64,000 bases of DNA from assembly GCA_008921705.1 (NCBI GenBank), contig VFFE01006980.1:510349-574348 (forward strand), given 5' to 3'. Shown here in pieces: positions 62,701 through 64,000 of the stretch; the first letter of the stretch is position 1, and each line of letters starts with the position of its first letter. The stretch comes from Burhinus oedicnemus. Its lineage: Eukaryota > Chordata > Aves > Charadriiformes > Burhinidae. The translations under genes were made by a program, and so were the position numbers. The notes under the pieces are model-generated. The model was not told the origin of the DNA and did no database searches. It saw nothing but the letters and a program-made list of their open reading frames with translations.

Positions 62701-62740
62701 GGAATCCTGATGCACCTATAGAGACGTTCTGGGAAATTAG
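44559..62740 (+). CDS. NF1: NF1, neurofibromin (partial: exons 2-15; exon 1 in gap, rest beyond window)
   Basis: Fourteen exons with GT-AG borders join in frame over 1,661 nt, exactly c.61-1721 of the human coding sequence, every exon having the human length. They encode residues 21-574: LPIKAGQQNTHTK at the start, through CLVSCFRINPHNNQHF, to NPDAPIETFWEI at the end. Neurofibromin is a cytoplasmic Ras GTPase-activating protein that switches Ras off. This window holds the helical N-terminal region and the first residues of the cysteine/serine-rich domain (human about 543-909). The catalytic GAP-related domain (about 1198-1530), Sec14-PH module and C-terminus lie beyond 64 kb. Differences from human include T25 to A and E244 to D. 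Introns are short (177-3,043 bases after intron 1). Confidence 0.98.
44703..47293 (+). other. NF1: NF1 intron 2
   Basis: 2,591 bases, GT-AG. Holds a TG/TA microsatellite at 45333-45366; no other feature recognised. Confidence 0.9.
45333..45366. repeat. (TG)n(TA)n microsatellite
   Basis: TGTGTGTGTGTGTG followed by TATATATATA, AAAA and TATATATA in NF1 intron 2. Confidence 0.9.
47294..47377 (+). CDS. NF1: NF1 exon 3
   Basis: 84 nt between CTTTTAG and GTGAGT; residues 69-96, RIFGETAEKNLYLSQLI to EKCLAG. Confidence 0.97.
47378..52165 (+). other. NF1: NF1 introns 3 and 4
   Basis: Intron 3 (47378-49661, 2,284 bases) and intron 4 (49853-52165, 2,313 bases) flank exon 4. AT-rich, no repeat of recognisable family, no extra exon. 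A direct repeat ATCTGAGGAGAT(T/C)GT lies at about 52032-52063. Confidence 0.8.
49662..49852 (+). CDS. NF1: NF1 exon 4
   Basis: 191 nt between TTTTTAG and GTAGGT; residues 97-160, QPKDTMRLDETMLVKQ to AVFSRIST. Phase 2 end. Confidence 0.97.
52166..52272 (+). CDS. NF1: NF1 exon 5
   Basis: 107 nt between TTTTTAG and GTATGA; residues 160-195, RLQELTVCSEDNADVHDIEL to KLKRLLQ. Confidence 0.97.
52535..52602 (+). CDS. NF1: NF1 exon 6
   Basis: 68 nt between TTTACAG and GTAAGT; residues 196-218, ETVFKFKALKKVAQLAV to LEK. Only 262 bases after exon 5. Confidence 0.97.
52846..52921 (+). CDS. NF1: NF1 exon 7
   Basis: 76 nt between CTGCAG and GTAAGG; residues 219-243, AFWNWVENYPDEFTKLYQ to TDMA. Confidence 0.97.
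53422..53579 (+). CDS. NF1: NF1 exon 8
   Basis: 158 nt between TATGCAG and GTAAGA; residues 244-296, DCAEKLFDLVDGFAEST to EETKMNK. The first residue is Asp where human has Glu. Confidence 0.97.
54239..54412 (+). CDS. NF1: NF1 exon 9
   Basis: 174 nt between TCTGCAG and GTAAAA; residues 297-354, KLFLDNLRKALAGHSGSRQ to KSMVVDLK. The donor is slightly weak (GTAAAA). Confidence 0.97.
54590..54712 (+). CDS. NF1: NF1 exon 10
   Basis: 123 nt between ATATAG and GTGAGA; residues 355-395, NLLFNPSKPFSRGNQNADV to NNQHFK. The preceding intron is only 177 bases. Confidence 0.97.
55011..55085 (+). CDS. NF1: NF1 exon 11
   Basis: 75 nt between ATTGTAG and GTAAGT; residues 396-420, ICLAQNSPSTFHYVLVNSL to IITN. 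Confidence 0.97.
56266..56397 (+). CDS. NF1: NF1 exon 12 (old name 10a)
   Basis: 132 nt between TTCTAG and GTAAGA; residues 421-464, SALDWWPKINAVYCHSMEL to AIRMTP. Ends at a codon boundary. Confidence 0.97.
57327..57371 (+). CDS. NF1: Candidate alternative NF1 cassette exon (position and size of exon 10a-2)
   Basis: Exactly 45 nt between an acceptor GGTCAG, preceded by a pyrimidine-rich stretch (TTCTGCTTCTTATTTTCCG at about 57276-57294), and a strong donor GTAAGTAT. It sits between exon 12 and exon 13, both of which meet at a codon boundary, so inclusion adds 15 residues in frame: MPTSHCFAWQWASVA, mostly apolar. Established knowledge: a 45-bp alternatively used exon named 10a-2, between old exons 10a and 10b and reported to add a transmembrane-like segment, has been described in human NF1. 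I cannot compare the peptide directly. Position, length, phase and splice sites are seen; identity is inferred. Confidence 0.7.
57640..57830 (-). repeat. Ancient CR1-family LINE fragment, antisense
   Basis: Reads TTTCCAGCCTAAACTTATTT, ATGTCTAACTTACCCCCATT then TGTTCTTGTTCCAG, TTTATCCCCTTGATAGATTT and GCAGAGAGCAGTCATGTCCC. This is the ordered reverse complement of the CR1 3' region (TCCAGTCTGAACTTATTCAT...CCATTTGTTCTTGTGCC...GTATTTACCCCCTGATG...AGAGAGCAATCATATCCCC). It begins about 270 bases after the cassette-exon candidate. Confidence 0.7.
58467..58536. repeat. TG/TA microsatellite with inverted CA arm
   Basis: TATATATG...GTGTGTGTGTGT, (TA)n, then AAACACACACATATATA. The GTGTGTGT and ACACACAC arms flank the TA core, so the segment can fold into a hairpin or cruciform. 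Confidence 0.9.
59441..59575 (+). CDS. NF1: NF1 exon 13 (old name 10b)
   Basis: 135 nt between CCATCAG and GTAAGT; residues 465-509, SLTFKEKMTSLKFKEKPTD to ADPKLLLC. Confidence 0.97.
60138..60251 (+). CDS. NF1: NF1 exon 14
   Basis: 114 nt between TATTTAG and GTAAGG; residues 510-547, NPRKQGPETQGSTAELI to IAQEAME. Enters the start of the cysteine/serine-rich region. Confidence 0.97.
60252..62660 (+). other. NF1: NF1 intron 14
   Basis: 2,409 bases, GT-AG. Contains the young CR1 copy; otherwise AT-rich and featureless to my reading. Confidence 0.9.
60793..61050 (-). mobile_element. Avian CR1 LINE, 5'-truncated 3' end
   Basis: In antisense: TATAGAATCATAGAATGGTT, AGGTTGGAAGGGACCTTAAA, CCCCCCTGCCATGGGCAGGG, GACCAGGTTGCTCCAAGCCC, TCCAACCTGGCCTTGAACAC, CTCCAGGGATGGGGCAGCCA, TCCTTCCTGAGATCTAATCT. 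This is the typical avian CR1 3' UTR with the ATTCTATGATTCTATA terminal repeat, severely 5'-truncated as usual. Divergence is low compared with the older copies. It lacks any functional ORF. Inserted in NF1 intron 14 against the gene's direction. Confidence 0.95.
62661..62740 (+). CDS. NF1: NF1 exon 15 (last exon in window)
   Basis: 80 nt between AATTTAG and GTATGT; residues 548-574 (last codon split), ALLVLHQLDSIDLWNPDAPI to WEI. The next exon is beyond 64 kb. Confidence 0.96.
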
Positions 62741-64000
62741 GTATGTAAGTTAACTTCTGTAAATTAGAGCAATAGCTGCTTTGATTTGTCTTCTCTTTTG
62801 AAATAGCTGTGAATGTTTTGGGAAACCTATGCAACATCAGCGTGAATCTGCAGTCAAAATTATTATGTGTGTTCATAATAACGTTTTATCTTCCTTACAC
62901 TATACAAATTTAACGAAAATAAACCAAGCATTTTGCTAGCTTTCATAATGACTGTCTTCAGCCTGACGTTAAGGTGTAGAAATGATTATTAGTTTGAAAA
63001 GTCAGAGACTTTTCCACCTCATTCAAATGTTTACTACTTGTTTAAATTCTATTTTATCTTGTTGGGGCTGGGGGAGCATAATGCTAAGCAATTCTAGAAG
63101 TGTGGATTTGCTAATCTTGACTCTAAAGCCCTCACCTCAAGAAGGTAGCAGTTTGCTCTGACCTGTCATCTGCATTTGTCTTTCCTGTGTATTTAAACAA
63201 TTTTTATTCATTAAAGTCATCTTGCTTTTTATAACTTCGCAGCAGCTGTTAGGGTTGATTCCTTGGAGAATATAGAGGAAAATGAAGTTCAAAAAAAGTC
63301 AGAATTACACAAAATGCTAAACCGAAAAACAGATTTCTAAGAATTACATGAGCTAAACAATTTTAAAAAGAATGGTGATCTAATCTGAATTGGTACAGAT
63401 GTTTGTTTTAGAAGAAAAGGGACAGTCTAGGAGGAACGCTCTTACCAGCATCGACAAATTGGCCTGCATGACTGCAGAATGTGGCTCAAGGGGCTTGTTA
63501 TGGGATAGGTTTGGGGCTGAGCCCTGCCTAGGTGGGCAATAACTGAAACTCATTACTGTAATTTCTAATAGTAGAAATGAGTTTGTGGTCTGTTCGGGCT
63601 GGGGGAAAAACCCATTGAAATTGACACTAATTTGGACCCTTTGGCAGTTTTAACAGAGAGTGTGAGGCCTGAATGGATATGAAGAAGGAACATCCCTAGA
63701 TGTGTTCCTTCCAGAACAGAGTTGAGACACGTTATGAGAGCAGTGTAGGTAAACTTGTACTGCCACTGTCTGTGCTGTATCTGTTCTGTGGATAAATGGA
63801 GGACTTCTGAACCGACAGCCCGGGAGTCTGGACTTCTAACAAGTACCCAAATTGCTTAACTTCCTCTAGGGAGCTAAAAAGGCCAGCTGGGTGGTGGGAA
63901 GGGTCAGAGGGGAGCTTGTCGTTTAAAGTACACACCTGTATTCTATCTATTATATATTTTAAAAGCTGATGCTAGTTTATGTATAGGATATTCATGCTGA
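62741..64000 (+). other. NF1: NF1 intron 15 (start only)
   Basis: Begins GTATGTAAG; at least 1,260 bases with no further exon before the window ends. No repeat family recognised. Confidence 0.85.

Overview
This is nuclear DNA from a bird. Three things point there. A young CR1 LINE 3' end with the avian-type terminal repeat lies at about 60.8-61.05 kb. Two multi-exon genes splice into proteins very close to vertebrate WSB1 and neurofibromin (NF1), with compact introns. Several eroded, amniote-age CR1-like and MIR-like repeats are scattered through the non-coding DNA. There are no bacterial, viral or CRISPR features. Most open frames in the window are chance frames in introns or intergenic DNA.

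Layout. Positions 1 to about 7.4 kb are intergenic (or distal 3' flank) with no gene I can support. WSB1 lies on the minus strand, with nine coding exons from 16,545 (start) down to 8,445 (stop). They join without a frameshift into a 421-residue protein of WD40 repeats plus a C-terminal SOCS box. Its 3' UTR appears to reach about 7.45 kb and its promoter is a CpG island at about 16.2-17.0 kb. From 17 to 34.4 kb is intergenic DNA with relics of ancient repeats and a TATC microsatellite. A 505-base run of N (34,414-34,918) followed by a cut-off CpG island marks the NF1 promoter, and NF1 exon 1 is not visible, so it is most likely in the gap. NF1 then runs on the plus strand. Exons 2-15 (44,559-62,740, 1,661 coding bases, codons 21-574) are all present with canonical splice sites, and the gene continues beyond the window.

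The two genes are divergent, head to head, about 18 kb apart. They do not form one pathway. WSB1 is a substrate receptor of an Elongin B/C-Cullin ubiquitin ligase, and NF1 is a Ras GTPase-activating protein of which only the N-terminal third before the GAP domain is here.

The observations most worth a second look are: a 45-nt, in-frame cassette exon with good splice sites in NF1 intron 12, in the position and of the size of the alternatively spliced 'exon 10a-2'; a GC-AG intron in WSB1 next to a poly-C tract; the missing NF1 exon 1 in the gap; and the tight WSB1-NF1 head-to-head arrangement, which differs from human.
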